Shown: positions 7,930-21,453 of the stretch, one piece after another
Layout: each line of letters starts with the position of its first letter
Numbering within the stretch: the first letter of the stretch is position 1
Source: Planctomycetota bacterium
Lineage (GTDB): Bacteria > Planctomycetota > Planctomycetia > Pirellulales > Pirellulaceae
NCBI GenBank assembly: GCA_029259935.1
Contig: JAJDEH010000390.1
Span: forward strand, 1-32,871
DNA length: 32,871 nt
Direction: 5' to 3'
Made by a program: the position numbers and the translations under genes
The notes under the pieces: generated by a model
What the model was told of the DNA's origin: nothing
What the model saw: only the letters and a program-made list of their open reading frames with translations
Databases searched by the model: none

Positions 7930-9516
7930 TTACGCCGTCACGGCCGGCGAGATGCCCATGGTGACGCCCGGTGCCGGGAGCGAACTTTCGCCCATCAGAT
8001 AGGCGTCAATCGCCCGCGCCGCGCCGCGCCCTTCGTTGATGGCCCACACGACAAGTGACTGTCCGCGACGGCAATCGCCGGCGGCGAAGACGCCTTCGAC
8101 GTTCGTGGTGAAGTTGCCGTGGTCGGCTTTGAAGGTCTCCCAGTTACCGCGCGGCTTTTGCATTTCCAGCCCGAGCATTTCCGCGACGGTGGTTTCGGGA
8201 CCGAGGAAACCGGTGGCCAACAGCACCAGATCGGCTGGCCATTCCTTTTCGCTGCCTGCGACCTCGGTCCACGGCGGGCCACCTTCGGTTGGCTTCGACC
8301 AATCGATCTCGACGGTCTTAACGGCTTGGACGCGGCCCTGGCCATCGTCGATGAATTCCTTGGTCAGAATTTGATACGCGCGAGGATCGGCACCAAATCG
8401 TGCTTCCGTTTCCGCGTGCGAATAGTCAACGCGAAAAACTCGCGGCCATTGGGGCCAGGGATTCTTCGCATCCCGCTCGAGCGGCGGCTTGTCCAAGAGT
8501 TCAAAGTTCACGACGCTCTTACAGCCATGCCGAAGTGACGTGCCGATGCAGTCCGCGCCGGTTTCACCTCCGCCGATGACGATGATGTGTTTGTCCTTGG
8601 CGGAAGTGAAGTGTCCGTTTGAAAGCTTGGAATCTAGCAGGCTCTTGGTATTGCGGGTTAAGAAATCCATGGCCAACTGAATGCCCGCCAGTTCGCGGCC
8701 GGGGCATCGCGCCGTGGGATCGAAGGGCCGAGTGGCCCCCGTCGCCAGCAGCAGGGCGTCACTATCCTTTTGCAATTTGGCGGGATCGATGAACTGAACT
8801 TCGCAGCCGCGCTCTTGCATGATCTGCGTCATGTGGCCGGAGGGAAAATCTTCTTGCTTTCCGACGTGAGCACAAGTGACGAACTGGATGCCTTCTTCCT
8901 TCATCACGTTGACACGCCGCTCGACGACGTCTTTTTCGAGCTTCATGTTGGGGATGCCATACATCAGCAGTCCGCCGATTCGGTCCGCCCGTTCGTAAAC
9001 CGTCACCTCGTGGCCAGCGCTGTTTAGTTGCGCTGCGGCGGCCAACCCGGAAGGTCCGGAGCCGACGATAGCGACCTTCTTACCAGTCCGTGACGAGGGC
9101 GGCTTGGGTTGGACCCAACCCTCGGCAAAGCCGCGGTCGATGATCGCGTTTTCAATGTTTTTGATCGTTACCGGCGGGTCGGTGATTCCCAATACACAGG
9201 CACCTTCGCACGGAGCGGGACAGGTGCGGCCCGTGAATTCCGGAAAATTGTTCGTCTTGTGCAGCCGAGCCAGCGCGTCTTCCCAGCGGCCGTTGAAAAC
9301 CAAATCGTTCCACTCGGGAATCAGATTGTCGATTGGACAGCCGCTGTTCGATTGGCAAAACGGGACGCCACAGTCCATGCATCGCGCGCCTTGCTCGCGC
9401 AACAGATCCTCATCCGGTTCGGTAAAGATCTCCTTGAAATCTTCAGTGCGCTCGACCGGATCCCGATAAGGGACCGGCTTGCGCGGAAACTCCTTAAAGC
9501 CTGTCGGTTTTCCCAT
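7930..9516 (-). CDS. gltD: Glutamate synthase [NADPH] small (beta) subunit
   Basis: This 528-residue protein passes electrons from NADPH through FAD to the large subunit, which makes two glutamates from glutamine and 2-oxoglutarate. N-terminal Cys46, 49, 54 and 60 ([10 protein letters not shown]) and Cys99, 103 and 107 are the usual ligands of the two [4Fe-4S] clusters. The FAD site is [10 protein letters not shown] (152-161) and the NADPH site [11 protein letters not shown] (313-323). Near the C-terminus is the FAD-contacting [19 protein letters not shown]. It is slightly longer than the typical 470-490 residues. It lies 89 bases downstream of gltB on the same strand, as a gltB-gltD operon. 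It acts in the cytoplasm in ammonia assimilation. Confidence 0.97.
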   Translation of the reverse strand: MGKPTGFKEFPRKPVPYRDPVERTEDFKEIFTEPDEDLLREQGARCMDCGVPFCQSNSGCPIDNLIPEWNDLVFNGRWEDALARLHKTNNFPEFTGRTCPAPCEGACVLGITDPPVTIKNIENAIIDRGFAEGWVQPKPPSSRTGKKVAIVGSGPSGLAAAAQLNSAGHEVTVYERADRIGGLLMYGIPNMKLEKDVVERRVNVMKEEGIQFVTCAHVGKQEDFPSGHMTQIMQERGCEVQFIDPAKLQKDSDALLLATGATRPFDPTARCPGRELAGIQLAMDFLTRNTKSLLDSKLSNGHFTSAKDKHIIVIGGGETGADCIGTSLRHGCKSVVNFELLDKPPLERDAKNPWPQWPRVFRVDYSHAETEARFGADPRAYQILTKEFIDDGQGRVQAVKTVEIDWSKPTEGGPPWTEVAGSEKEWPADLVLLATGFLGPETTVAEMLGLEMQKPRGNWETFKADHGNFTTNVEGVFAAGDCRRGQSLVVWAINEGRGAARAIDAYLMGESSLPAPGVTMGISPAVTA

Positions 9517-9605
9517 CTTGTTCGACTCTCTTGTCTTGTTGTTGGGTCGCTTCGCCGCGAACGGGGCGTTCTGTTGGAAACAGATTTCGCGGTCGTTGGA
9601 CTTCG

Positions 9606-14273
<4,668 letters not shown>

Positions 14274-14314
14274 CCGCTTCGCTCTGCTGGAGGAAGCGGA
14301 AAAAGAGCCACTGA

Positions 14315-15316
14315 CTATCTTTGCTCTACCAATTCCGTGCTTTTCGCTCCGGCGAGATCCGGCCCGTCCGACGTTCGCCCCGACGAATGGCCGTTGTTCT
14401 TGTGATCTGGGTTGCTGCCGGGGGACGATTCGAGGTCCGCCTTCTCGAGCAGCAACTGAATGAAGCGGCGGGCTGTTTTGCCGAACTCTTTCCCGCGCCG
14501 TTCGATGATCCCCACCGGACGGACGAAGTGCGGATCGGCGATGGGCACGGCGACCAATGAATTGAGCGTCAACTCGCGCTCGACCGTCGGCGCTGGCAGC
14601 AGGCCGACGCCCGTGTCAATCTCGATTGCGCGTTTGATCGTTTCGATGTTGTCCAACTGCATGACCACGTTGACTTCGACATTCTTCGCAGCCAAGGCCC
14701 GGTCGATTTCGCGCCGGATCATCAGATGATGATCAAATCCAACGACGTCGAATCCGCCCAGATCCTCCAGTTGGATGGAAGCTTTCCTCGCCAAGGGATG
14801 TGACGGAGCGCAAGCCAAAACCATCGGCTCGACACGCCAGGCGGTCGCTTTGATCGAGCGGGAGGACTTGGGATAACTGACCAGTCCGATGTCCATCTGG
14901 TCGTTTTCCACCAGATCGTAAACTTGCTGAGGGTGGTGATACTCCAAGCGAATATTCGCCTTCGGATTCTTGCCCAGAAACTCCTGGACATAGTGGCTCA
15001 AGTAGCTGAGCCCCACCGAATAAATTGACGCCACGGCGACGCGCCCGGCAACCTCCTGGTGCAACGTGCGTACCTCTTCTTCCAAGGCGTCGTAGCGCTG
15101 CACCAATTTCCGGCAACCCTGATAGTAGGCCTCGCCTTCGGGTGTTAGCACGAAGGGCCGCTTCGAGCGGTCGATCAGCTTCACTCCCAGGTGGTCTTCC
15201 ATCTGGTGGACGATCTGGCTGGCTCCCGATTGGGAGATCCCATTGTCGTCCGCCGCCCGGGAAAAGGACCGTCGGCCGACAATGTCACAAAACAACTTCA
15301 GCGATTTAAGCTGCAT
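14315..15316 (-). CDS. LysR-family regulator, likely controller of gltBD
   Basis: This 333-residue protein has an N-terminal winged helix-turn-helix (1-60: SLKLFCDIVGRRSFSRAAD, then QSGASQIVHQME, then LGVKLIDRSKRPFVLTPEG). A substrate-binding-like effector domain (about 90-295) follows. The hydrophilic tail of about 40 residues is longer than usual. It ends 41 bases upstream of gltB on the same strand, unlike the divergent arrangement of Bacillus gltC with gltAB. It probably senses a nitrogen or carbon metabolite and controls its own operon; the ligand cannot be told from sequence. The ATG at 15316 gives the normal LysR N-terminus. Confidence 0.92.
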   Translation of the reverse strand: MQLKSLKLFCDIVGRRSFSRAADDNGISQSGASQIVHQMEDHLGVKLIDRSKRPFVLTPEGEAYYQGCRKLVQRYDALEEEVRTLHQEVAGRVAVASIYSVGLSYLSHYVQEFLGKNPKANIRLEYHHPQQVYDLVENDQMDIGLVSYPKSSRSIKATAWRVEPMVLACAPSHPLARKASIQLEDLGGFDVVGFDHHLMIRREIDRALAAKNVEVNVVMQLDNIETIKRAIEIDTGVGLLPAPTVERELTLNSLVAVPIADPHFVRPVGIIERRGKEFGKTARRFIQLLLEKADLESSPGSNPDHKNNGHSSGRTSDGPDLAGAKSTELVEQR

Positions 15317-15386
15317 GGCAACTTGCTTGAATTAAGAAATCGAATATAGGGGGAACCCTGGATAAGCGCAGAACATGCCAAACTAA

Positions 15387-15403
15387 GCCAACTGGGGGTT
15401 GGC
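15387..15403. promoter_or_regulatory. Inverted repeat between nhaA and the LysR gene
   Basis: GCCAAC-TGGGG-GTTGGC is a perfect 6-bp dyad in the 129-base gap before the LysR start. A minus-strand TTGACG (15403-15408) touches it, with a weak TAGTTT 17 bases on, so it could be an operator over a promoter. It could equally be a weak 3' hairpin for nhaA; no T-run follows. Confidence 0.35.
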
Positions 15404-15445
15404 GTCAAGGAGCCAAGGCACAGAGTCGACCCCCGAAGCGAGGGG

Positions 15446-16954
15446 TTAAGCCTCAGTTTCGCCGTCCTTGGAATCGGGGCGAACTCCCAAAGACCGAGCT
15501 AGAAAGAAGGCGATAGGGGCCGCAATGAAGCTCAACAAGGCACCCATCTTGGCGGAATCCAAATAGGGCGCGAGTGCCGGATTTGAGCCGTCGAAAGCGG
15601 CCGTCGAGACAAACAGGGCGACGGTAAACCCAATCGCGGCCACCATTCCCAGGCTTACGACGTGGCGATAATTCATGCCTGCCGGAATTTCCAAACCCAG
15701 CAGCCTTTGCGCGACCCAGGTAAACACCGTGATTCCCAATGGTTTGCCGACCAACAGGCCCAATAGAACCAGCCACGTCCCGGTACCGACGCTGCTCATC
15801 ACCACACCGGCATTCGCCAAGCCAAACAGGCCCAAAATGATTTCCACGGGGTTCTTCCACCAATGCTCAAACGCATTGAGCGTGTCTTTTCGCTTGAGTT
15901 CTTCGCGCGCAAACGTTCCCAAATCGGTATGGGCGTGGGGCATGCAGATGATCACGGGCACCAAGCCCAAGGCTGCGTGGATACCCGCCAGGTCGAACGA
16001 TATCCAACTGAGCGTTCCTGGAATCAAGATGTACCACCAAAAGCTTTGCAGTCGAAGCCGTCGAAAACCGAATCCGATGGCGACCGCGACCACGGTCAAA
16101 AACAGCCAGGCGAATTGCGGTTCGCCCTGTGGGTAGGCGACCGCCAAAATAATCAGTCCCGCTGCATCGTCGGCGATCGCCAGCAACAGCAGAAACGCGA
16201 TCGCTGGATGACCGCGACCGAAAATCCACCGCGCAATGAGATAGCTAAAGGCAATATCTGTCGCGCACGGAATCGCCCAGCCTCGACTGAGGCCAGTCCA
16301 TTGCCCAGCCAAATAAGCGCCCAGCAAGTACAACCCGGCCGGTCCGACAATTCCACCTAGCGTCGCTAATAAAGGGGTCGCCGCTTTACGCGCGTTCGAA
16401 AGAGCGCCGCCCGGCAACAGAGATTCACGAACTTCCTTGGCGGCGATCGCAAAGAAGAACGCCATGAGGATGTCGTTGATCAGAAAGTGGATGGTGATGC
16501 CATGAAAGACACCCTTGGCGTCCGGGCGGTTAACGATCTTGACAAAAATGCGTTGCAGGATGGAACCACTTTGCCAGTCGTGAGGCTCCGCCTTGGCATG
16601 TGAATCGGACGTTTCCGCATGTTCATCGGATGAAGACGACGAGGAAGACGGCGAATGCTCGGAATCGTTATGGCCACGGTCATCTTGTTTGCCGTGGTCG
16701 TGATCTTCGTCATGATCTTCATGGTGATCTTCGCCATGATCTTCGCCATGATCTTCATGGTGATCGGCACCGAATAGCGGCAGATGGACAAAGTGACTGT
16801 AGCCGCCATGCTCGACAACGGTTCCATTCTCGGTCTTGTCGGGCGAGGCGTTGGCCCAGATCAACGCGACAACTGTCCCAATCAACAGAAAACCGGAATA
16901 CTCGAAAAGCATTCCGATGGGTCTTCGTTTTTGCCGCTTTACAGAGTCCGACAT
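15446..16954 (-). CDS. nhaA: Na+/H+ antiporter NhaA with a His/Asp-rich loop
   Basis: This 502-residue integral membrane protein exchanges Na+ (or Li+) for H+ across the inner membrane. It keeps the NhaA signature residues: CATDIAFS with Asp233, and AIADDAAG with the Asp262-Asp263 pair that binds the ion. Membrane helix I is about 13-35. Between helices I and II, where E. coli NhaA has a short periplasmic hairpin, this protein has about 65 extra residues. Residues 64-98 are almost all His, Glu, Asp and Gly, followed by a run of seven Ser and another His-rich stretch to about 125. Total length is therefore well above the usual 390-440. The loop may bind metal ions or sense pH, which is an inference. 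The ATG start is unambiguous. Confidence 0.95.
   Translation of the reverse strand: MSDSVKRQKRRPIGMLFEYSGFLLIGTVVALIWANASPDKTENGTVVEHGGYSHFVHLPLFGADHHEDHGEDHGEDHHEDHDEDHDHGKQDDRGHNDSEHSPSSSSSSSDEHAETSDSHAKAEPHDWQSGSILQRIFVKIVNRPDAKGVFHGITIHFLINDILMAFFFAIAAKEVRESLLPGGALSNARKAATPLLATLGGIVGPAGLYLLGAYLAGQWTGLSRGWAIPCATDIAFSYLIARWIFGRGHPAIAFLLLLAIADDAAGLIILAVAYPQGEPQFAWLFLTVVAVAIGFGFRRLRLQSFWWYILIPGTLSWISFDLAGIHAALGLVPVIICMPHAHTDLGTFAREELKRKDTLNAFEHWWKNPVEIILGLFGLANAGVVMSSVGTGTWLVLLGLLVGKPLGITVFTWVAQRLLGLEIPAGMNYRHVVSLGMVAAIGFTVALFVSTAAFDGSNPALAPYLDSAKMGALLSFIAAPIAFFLARSLGVRPDSKDGETEA
16661..16765 (-). repeat. In-frame microrepeat encoding the His/Asp-rich NhaA loop
   Basis: Repeated GATCATGGCGAA / GATCACCATGAA units on the minus strand encode DHGE/DHHE/DHDE steps. 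The near-identical 12-base units show that the loop grew by tandem duplication. Confidence 0.8.
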
Positions 16955-17110
16955 CGATTACATCAGGTAGAATTGTCCAAGAACGTTTCGCGTCTACTGT
17001 CCAGATGCGCGATCCTACATCATAGTTGAACTAGAGAGTGGACAAGCCGGACAGGGCCAACGGATAGCACGTTTAAGGGGGACATTCTAATCAAGGGAGT
17101 GTCCGCCTAC

Positions 17111-17116
17111 GAGGAG
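17111..17116 (+). promoter_or_regulatory. Ribosome-binding site deciding a GTG start
   Basis: GAGGAG lies 8 bases before GTG 17125. It fixes this GTG as the start of the reductase gene. Confidence 0.8.
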
Positions 17117-17124
17117 ACTAGATC

Positions 17125-17769
17125 GTGAAAATTGCGGTGTTGGGGACGGGACATGTGGGGGGAACTTTGGGACGTCGATGGGCGGAAAAAGGCCATCAAG
17201 TCACCTTCGGCTCGCGCGACCCCCAGTCTGACCGAGTGAAACAACTGCTCGCGGAGTGCCCGCCGGGAGTCGCGGCCAATGAAGTTGCGTCCGCCGTGTC
17301 GGATGCCGAGGTGGTTGTGTTGGCGGTGCCGTGGACAGCGGCCAAGGGCCTGATTGAAGCGGCGGGTGACTTGAGCGGCAAGATCCTGATCGACTGTATC
17401 AATCCGTTGAACGCGACGTTTGACGGCCTGGATCTTGGCTTCGAGATCTCGGCCAGTGAGAAGATTGCCCAGTGGGCACCGCGGGCCCGTGTGGTCAAGG
17501 CGTTCAATACCGTGAGCAGCGCGACCATGGCGGATCCGGTCTATGGCGATCTGTCGGCGACCGTGTTTTACTGTGGCGACGACGAAGCGGCCGGCGCGGT
17601 CGTCCATGGCTTGGCCGAAGACTTGGGGCTTGAAGCGGTCGATGCGGGTCCTTTGACAATCGCGCGTCACTTGGAACCGCTGGCGATGCTTTACATCCAT
17701 CTCGCCATTAAGCAGGGATGGGGATCGAATTGTGCGTTCAAGATTGTCAAACGACCCAAGAGCGATTGA
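17125..17769 (+). CDS. NADPH-dependent F420 reductase-like / NAD(P)-binding oxidoreductase
   Basis: This 214-residue protein is a single Rossmann-type domain with the dinucleotide motif GTGHVGGTLG (7-16) and a GSRD end to the second strand, as in F420:NADPH oxidoreductase. VVLAVPW, ILIDCINPL and VVKAFNTV are typical of that family and of its cytoplasmic relatives that do not use F420. It would move hydride between NADPH and a deazaflavin or other acceptor. No F420 biosynthesis gene is seen nearby, so the substrate is open. The GTG start has a strong ribosome-binding site. The peptidase gene downstream follows by 43 bases and may be in the same transcript. Confidence 0.85.
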   Translation: MKIAVLGTGHVGGTLGRRWAEKGHQVTFGSRDPQSDRVKQLLAECPPGVAANEVASAVSDAEVVVLAVPWTAAKGLIEAAGDLSGKILIDCINPLNATFDGLDLGFEISASEKIAQWAPRARVVKAFNTVSSATMADPVYGDLSATVFYCGDDEAAGAVVHGLAEDLGLEAVDAGPLTIARHLEPLAMLYIHLAIKQGWGSNCAFKIVKRPKSD

Positions 17770-17812
17770 AATAGGGTTGGCTACATTCCGAGAAACAACA
17801 GCGAGAACATCC

Positions 17813-19276
17813 ATGCCTAACCAGATACGCCGCATCGCGGGTCTCATCATTCCTTGCACCGTGTTCTTCATTGGCACCCTGCCTTGTACACCCTTGCTGG
17901 CGCAAAAAGACGCGTTGTACAAATCCATCAACCAGCGGGGCGACACGACATGGAAGGTGGCCAAGCAAATTTGGGAATGGGCGGAACCCGGTTATCAAGA
18001 AGTCAGGTCGTCGACGCGACTGGCAAAAATGCTGGCCGACGCCGGCTTCGCCGTGGAAATGGGAGTGGCGGATATCCCGACCGCTTTTATCGCGACGGTC
18101 GGCGAGGGAAAACCAGTCATCGCCATTCTTGGCGAATACGACGCACTGCCCGGCCTGTCGCAACAGGCGGTTGCCGAGCGGCGGTCGCGCGACGGTTCCA
18201 ATTATGGGCACGCTTGCGGACACCATCTGTTCGGTACCGGGGCCGCATCGGCGGCGATCGCGGTGGCCGAGCAGATCAAGGCGGGAACGTTGAAAGGCAC
18301 GCTCCGCTACTACGGCTGTCCGGCGGAAGAAGGCGGCGCGGCCAAGGTGTTTATGGTGCGAGCCGGATTGTTTGACGACTGTGACGTGGCGTTGCACTGG
18401 CATCCCAGCAGCGAAAATGCCGCCGGCGACCGCACCTGCCTGGCTCGCATGGCGGCCAAGTTTCGCTTTTACGGAAAGAGCGCCCACGCGGCCGGCGCGC
18501 CGGAACAAGGGCGTTCGGCGCTGGATGCGGTCGAACTGACCAACCATGCCACCCAACTGTTGCGCGAACACACGCCCGACTTTACCAGGATTCATCACGT
18601 CATCACGCACGGCGGTGACGCTCCGAATGTGGTACCCAACTTCGCCGAAGTCTATTACTACATTCGGCATCCCGATGCCGATGTGGTCCGCAAACTTTAT
18701 CCGCGGCTGGTTAACTGCGCCAAGGCGGGAGCTCTGGCCACGGATACCAAGTTGCAGACGTACTATTTGGGCGGCACGATGCAGATTCTGCCGAATAACG
18801 TGCTGGGCGAAATCACCCAAGACAATCTCGTCAAGCTGAATGATCTTTCTTACAACGACGAAGAACAACGCTTCGCGCTCCGCGTGCAAAACTCACTTGC
18901 CGCGCCGTTGCCATTGGAAAGGATTGCCCACGTGGACGACCGCAGCGGCCAATTGGGCAAGGGATCGACCGACGTGGGCGACGTGTCGTGGGTCGTGCCA
19001 ACGACCGGCTTTACCACCGCTTGTTGGGTGCCCGGGACTCCGGCGCACTCTTGGCAGGCCGTGGCGGCGGGCGGCACCAGCATCGGCCGCCAGGGCATGC
19101 AACTGGCCGCCAAGGTGATTGCCGCCACCGCTTGGGACCTCTTTCAAAGTCCCGCGATCGTGGCGGCGGCCAAAGAAGAATTGGAAGATCGATTGTCGGA
19201 ACGCGAATACAAGACACTGCTTGAGCCGAACCAAACTCCGCCACTGGACTATCGGAATCCGCCTCAAGCGAATTAG
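17813..19276 (+). CDS. Secreted M20-family amidohydrolase (AbgB-like)
   Basis: This protein of about 487 residues starts with a signal peptide (hydrophobic 8-30, probable cleavage after LLA-Q). The M20 metallo-amidohydrolase fold follows: GEYDALPG (107-114), SNYGHACGHH (129-138) with the metal-binding Cys/His, the AEEGG catalytic Glu region (171-175), and LHWHP (194-198). This pattern is close to AbgB, which hydrolyses p-aminobenzoyl-glutamate, and to the amidohydrolases of N-acyl amino acids. A signal peptide is unusual for AbgB and suggests a periplasmic or extracellular substrate. ATG 17813 is preferred over a frame opening at 17732, which overlaps the upstream gene and would bury the signal. 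Confidence 0.88.
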   Translation: MPNQIRRIAGLIIPCTVFFIGTLPCTPLLAQKDALYKSINQRGDTTWKVAKQIWEWAEPGYQEVRSSTRLAKMLADAGFAVEMGVADIPTAFIATVGEGKPVIAILGEYDALPGLSQQAVAERRSRDGSNYGHACGHHLFGTGAASAAIAVAEQIKAGTLKGTLRYYGCPAEEGGAAKVFMVRAGLFDDCDVALHWHPSSENAAGDRTCLARMAAKFRFYGKSAHAAGAPEQGRSALDAVELTNHATQLLREHTPDFTRIHHVITHGGDAPNVVPNFAEVYYYIRHPDADVVRKLYPRLVNCAKAGALATDTKLQTYYLGGTMQILPNNVLGEITQDNLVKLNDLSYNDEEQRFALRVQNSLAAPLPLERIAHVDDRSGQLGKGSTDVGDVSWVVPTTGFTTACWVPGTPAHSWQAVAAGGTSIGRQGMQLAAKVIAATAWDLFQSPAIVAAAKEELEDRLSEREYKTLLEPNQTPPLDYRNPPQAN

Positions 19277-19410
19277 TCTACCTATACGGAAAATCTCGCT
19301 AATCTTGAGTCAAGTTTAGCGACCGACGGGAGCGGGCCATCCTACCCGAGCGATAGCTTGTATTTGGTGCGCGGCCCGGCCTCGTTAGGTCGTCAAAGGA
19401 ATGCAACGGA

Positions 19411-19794
19411 ATGTGGAGTTGTCCAAATTGCGACGAATCGCTGGACGACCATTTTGCCATCTGTTGGCAGTGTGGAACGAACCGCCAGGGACGAATGGAT
19501 GCCGGGTTTCAGTCGGAAGCCGACGAATCTCAACTGTCGGCGAACCAACCGGCCGCCCGGCCGATAACCTGGCAATTCAGCCTGTGGTCGCTGTTCGTCA
19601 TGTTGGCCACGGCCGCCATTTCGCTGCGTCTGATCGAAGGTGCCCGCGACGTCGTCACGTGGACTCTGGCCGGCATCATTGGGGCGAACCTTCTTGGCTG
19701 GTTCGCTGGTTTGTTCGTCACTTATGGTCTCGGGTTTCCCAATGACGGGTCGTTGACTTGGCGCAAAGAGCAGAATGAAGAACCAGAACCGTAA
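19411..19794 (+). CDS. Small zinc-ribbon membrane protein
   Basis: This 127-residue protein has an N-terminal zinc ribbon (CPNC at 4-7, CWQC at 18-21). Two hydrophobic segments at about 57-75 and 82-106 follow, and the tail is acidic. Such proteins are common in planctomycetes and have no known role. AAGGA lies nine bases before the ATG. It ends just before the bidirectional hairpin at 19823 and converges on the sigma factor gene. Confidence 0.75.
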   Translation: MWSCPNCDESLDDHFAICWQCGTNRQGRMDAGFQSEADESQLSANQPAARPITWQFSLWSLFVMLATAAISLRLIEGARDVVTWTLAGIIGANLLGWFAGLFVTYGLGFPNDGSLTWRKEQNEEPEP

Positions 19795-19814
19795 GGCCAA
19801 GCCGACCGCCCTAT

Positions 19815-19848
19815 CAAAAAAAACGCCTCCAACCCATGTTGGAGGCGT
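19815..19848 (-). terminator. Intrinsic terminator of the sigma factor gene
   Basis: ACGCCTCCAAC-CCAT-GTTGGAGGCGT is a perfect 11-bp stem with a 4-base loop (19823-19848). On the minus strand it is followed by an unbroken run of eight or nine T. It begins 29 bases after the sigma factor stop. On the plus strand it may also end the convergent small membrane gene, though no T-run follows there. Confidence 0.92.
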
Positions 19849-19877
19849 CGATTTGAATCAGTTCACACGCGAGCGGT

Positions 19878-21440
19878 CTAGTCCAGGAATCCAACCAGCT
19901 CTTGGCTACGGCTTGGCTGCTGAAGCTTGCGAACGGCCTTGGCTTCAATTTGCCGGATTCGTTCGCGGGTCACTTTGAAAATGTGGCCCACCTCTTCCAA
20001 CGTGTAGCTGTAACCGTCGCCCAAACCGTAACGCAACTTGATGATTTCGCGTTCACGATAGCTGAGCGTCTTGAGGACCTTGTCGATCCGTCCACGTAGC
20101 ATCTCTTGCGAGGCACCCGTGGCCGGGCTTTCCGCTCCGCCGTCGGGCAGCAGATCACCAAAGTGGCTATCCTCGCTGTTGCCGACGGGCCGGTCCAAGC
20201 TGATCGGATAGCGGCTCATCGCCAGTACTCGACGCGCTTCTTCAATGGTCGTCTTGGCCTTGCGAGCCGTTTCCTCCAAGGTTGGTTCCCGGCCCAAGTC
20301 TTGAAGCAATTGCCGCGATACATTTCGCACGCGCGACATCGTTTCGACCATGTGTACCGGAATCCGGATGGTGCGGCTTTGGTCCGCGACAGCACGCGTA
20401 ATCGCCTGGCGAATCCACCACGTAGCATAGGTGCAGAACTTGAAGCCGCGCCGATACTCGAACTTATCGACCGCTCGCATCAGTCCCGCGTTTCCTTCTT
20501 GGATCAAGTCCAGAAAACTCAGCCCGCGATTGCGATATTTCTTAGCGATGGAAACCACCAATCGCAAGTTGCCTTCCGACAGTTCGCGTTTCGCCTGCTG
20601 ATATTCGGAATACACCTTCTTCAAATAGACAACCCGCCGTCGCAAGCTGCTGGGCGATTCTTGGGTCGCCAGCAAGATGCTGCGGTATTCGTCTTGCAGC
20701 GGCTTGCGCTCGGCCGCGGGAACTCGGTTCTTCTTTTGAAGTTTGATCTGCTCTCGTAGTTCGTCCACTCGCACACTGAATTCTTCAATGACTCGAATCA
20801 TCGATTCAATGCGTTGGGTACGCAAACCAAGTTCTTCAACCAAACGAACCGCACGGCGTTTGCTTCTTGCCAGCCGAGTCCAAGCTCGACGCCGCCGCGC
20901 TTTCGGTTGCGATTTGCTTAGAGCAACCCGATAGTCGTGACGATTCCTTTTCAGCAGCCGATCCAGTGTTCCCAGGTTATGGGGAATGCGCCCCAAAATC
21001 TGTTCTTTTTCAAGACGATCGGTAACCGAGACCTGGACCGTGCGGTCAAAGGGCAACTCGCCATCATGGACACGCTTCAGCGTCTTGTAGGCCATTTGAA
21101 TGACGTAGTCGCACTCCAGCAGTTTGGCGCGAAATCGGCGGCGGGTGATTTCGATCCGTTTGGCCAAGGCGATTTCCTGCTTGCGAGTCAGCAACGGAAT
21201 CTCGCCCATCTGCGTCAGGTACATTCGAACAGGGTCGTCGGACCAAGATTCATTCTCACCCACGCTGGGCAGCGCCTCGTCATCGGCTGCCTTGGCGTCG
21301 CTGGCGGCCGTACTGTCCGCCTCTTCGGTTGAGTCGTCGTCGTCAACCGTTGCCCCGATCGTCGATGGCGTGAAGTTCTCTTCGTCATCGGGTCGCCGGG
21401 TTGTTTCTTCTTCAAAATCTTCAATGAGTGTGTCGTACAA
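19878..21440 (-). CDS. RNA polymerase sigma-70 factor, primary type
   Basis: This 520-residue protein directs RNA polymerase to promoters. Region 1.2 is at 66-100 ([20 protein letters not shown]). A long basic spacer (about 100-285, with ARRRRAW and SKRRAVR) follows. Region 2 (290-360) has [36 protein letters not shown] and [15 protein letters not shown]. Region 3 is about 365-440 and region 4 (448-510) has [20 protein letters not shown]. The -10 and -35 recognition helices match RpoD/SigA. Whether this is the main housekeeping factor or one of several RpoD paralogues cannot be told here. The acidic N-terminus replaces region 1.1. It starts at TTG 21440, backed by TAGGAG 7 bases upstream. Confidence 0.95.
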   Translation of the reverse strand: MYDTLIEDFEEETTRRPDDEENFTPSTIGATVDDDDSTEEADSTAASDAKAADDEALPSVGENESWSDDPVRMYLTQMGEIPLLTRKQEIALAKRIEITRRRFRAKLLECDYVIQMAYKTLKRVHDGELPFDRTVQVSVTDRLEKEQILGRIPHNLGTLDRLLKRNRHDYRVALSKSQPKARRRRAWTRLARSKRRAVRLVEELGLRTQRIESMIRVIEEFSVRVDELREQIKLQKKNRVPAAERKPLQDEYRSILLATQESPSSLRRRVVYLKKVYSEYQQAKRELSEGNLRLVVSIAKKYRNRGLSFLDLIQEGNAGLMRAVDKFEYRRGFKFCTYATWWIRQAITRAVADQSRTIRIPVHMVETMSRVRNVSRQLLQDLGREPTLEETARKAKTTIEEARRVLAMSRYPISLDRPVGNSEDSHFGDLLPDGGAESPATGASQEMLRGRIDKVLKTLSYREREIIKLRYGLGDGYSYTLEEVGHIFKVTRERIRQIEAKAVRKLQQPSRSQELVGFLD

Positions 21441-21447
21441 TTTCGTA

Positions 21448-21453
21448 CTCCTA
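21448..21453 (-). promoter_or_regulatory. Ribosome-binding site deciding a TTG start
   Basis: On the minus strand TAGGAG lies 7 bases before TTG 21440. This is the only good ribosome-binding site near the N-terminus of the sigma factor and makes the rare TTG the likely start. Confidence 0.75.

Noticed and set aside
15387..15403. Reading the dyad as a terminator of nhaA
   Set aside because: The stem is short and no T-run follows; it is kept only as a possible regulatory site.
17107..17964. 285-codon minus-strand frame antisense to the reductase
   Set aside because: The plus strand carries a strong ribosome-binding site and a dinucleotide motif; the frame overlaps two real genes.
17747..18889. 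380-codon minus-strand frame antisense to the amidohydrolase
   Set aside because: The plus strand has complete M20 motifs and a signal peptide; the antisense frame has none.
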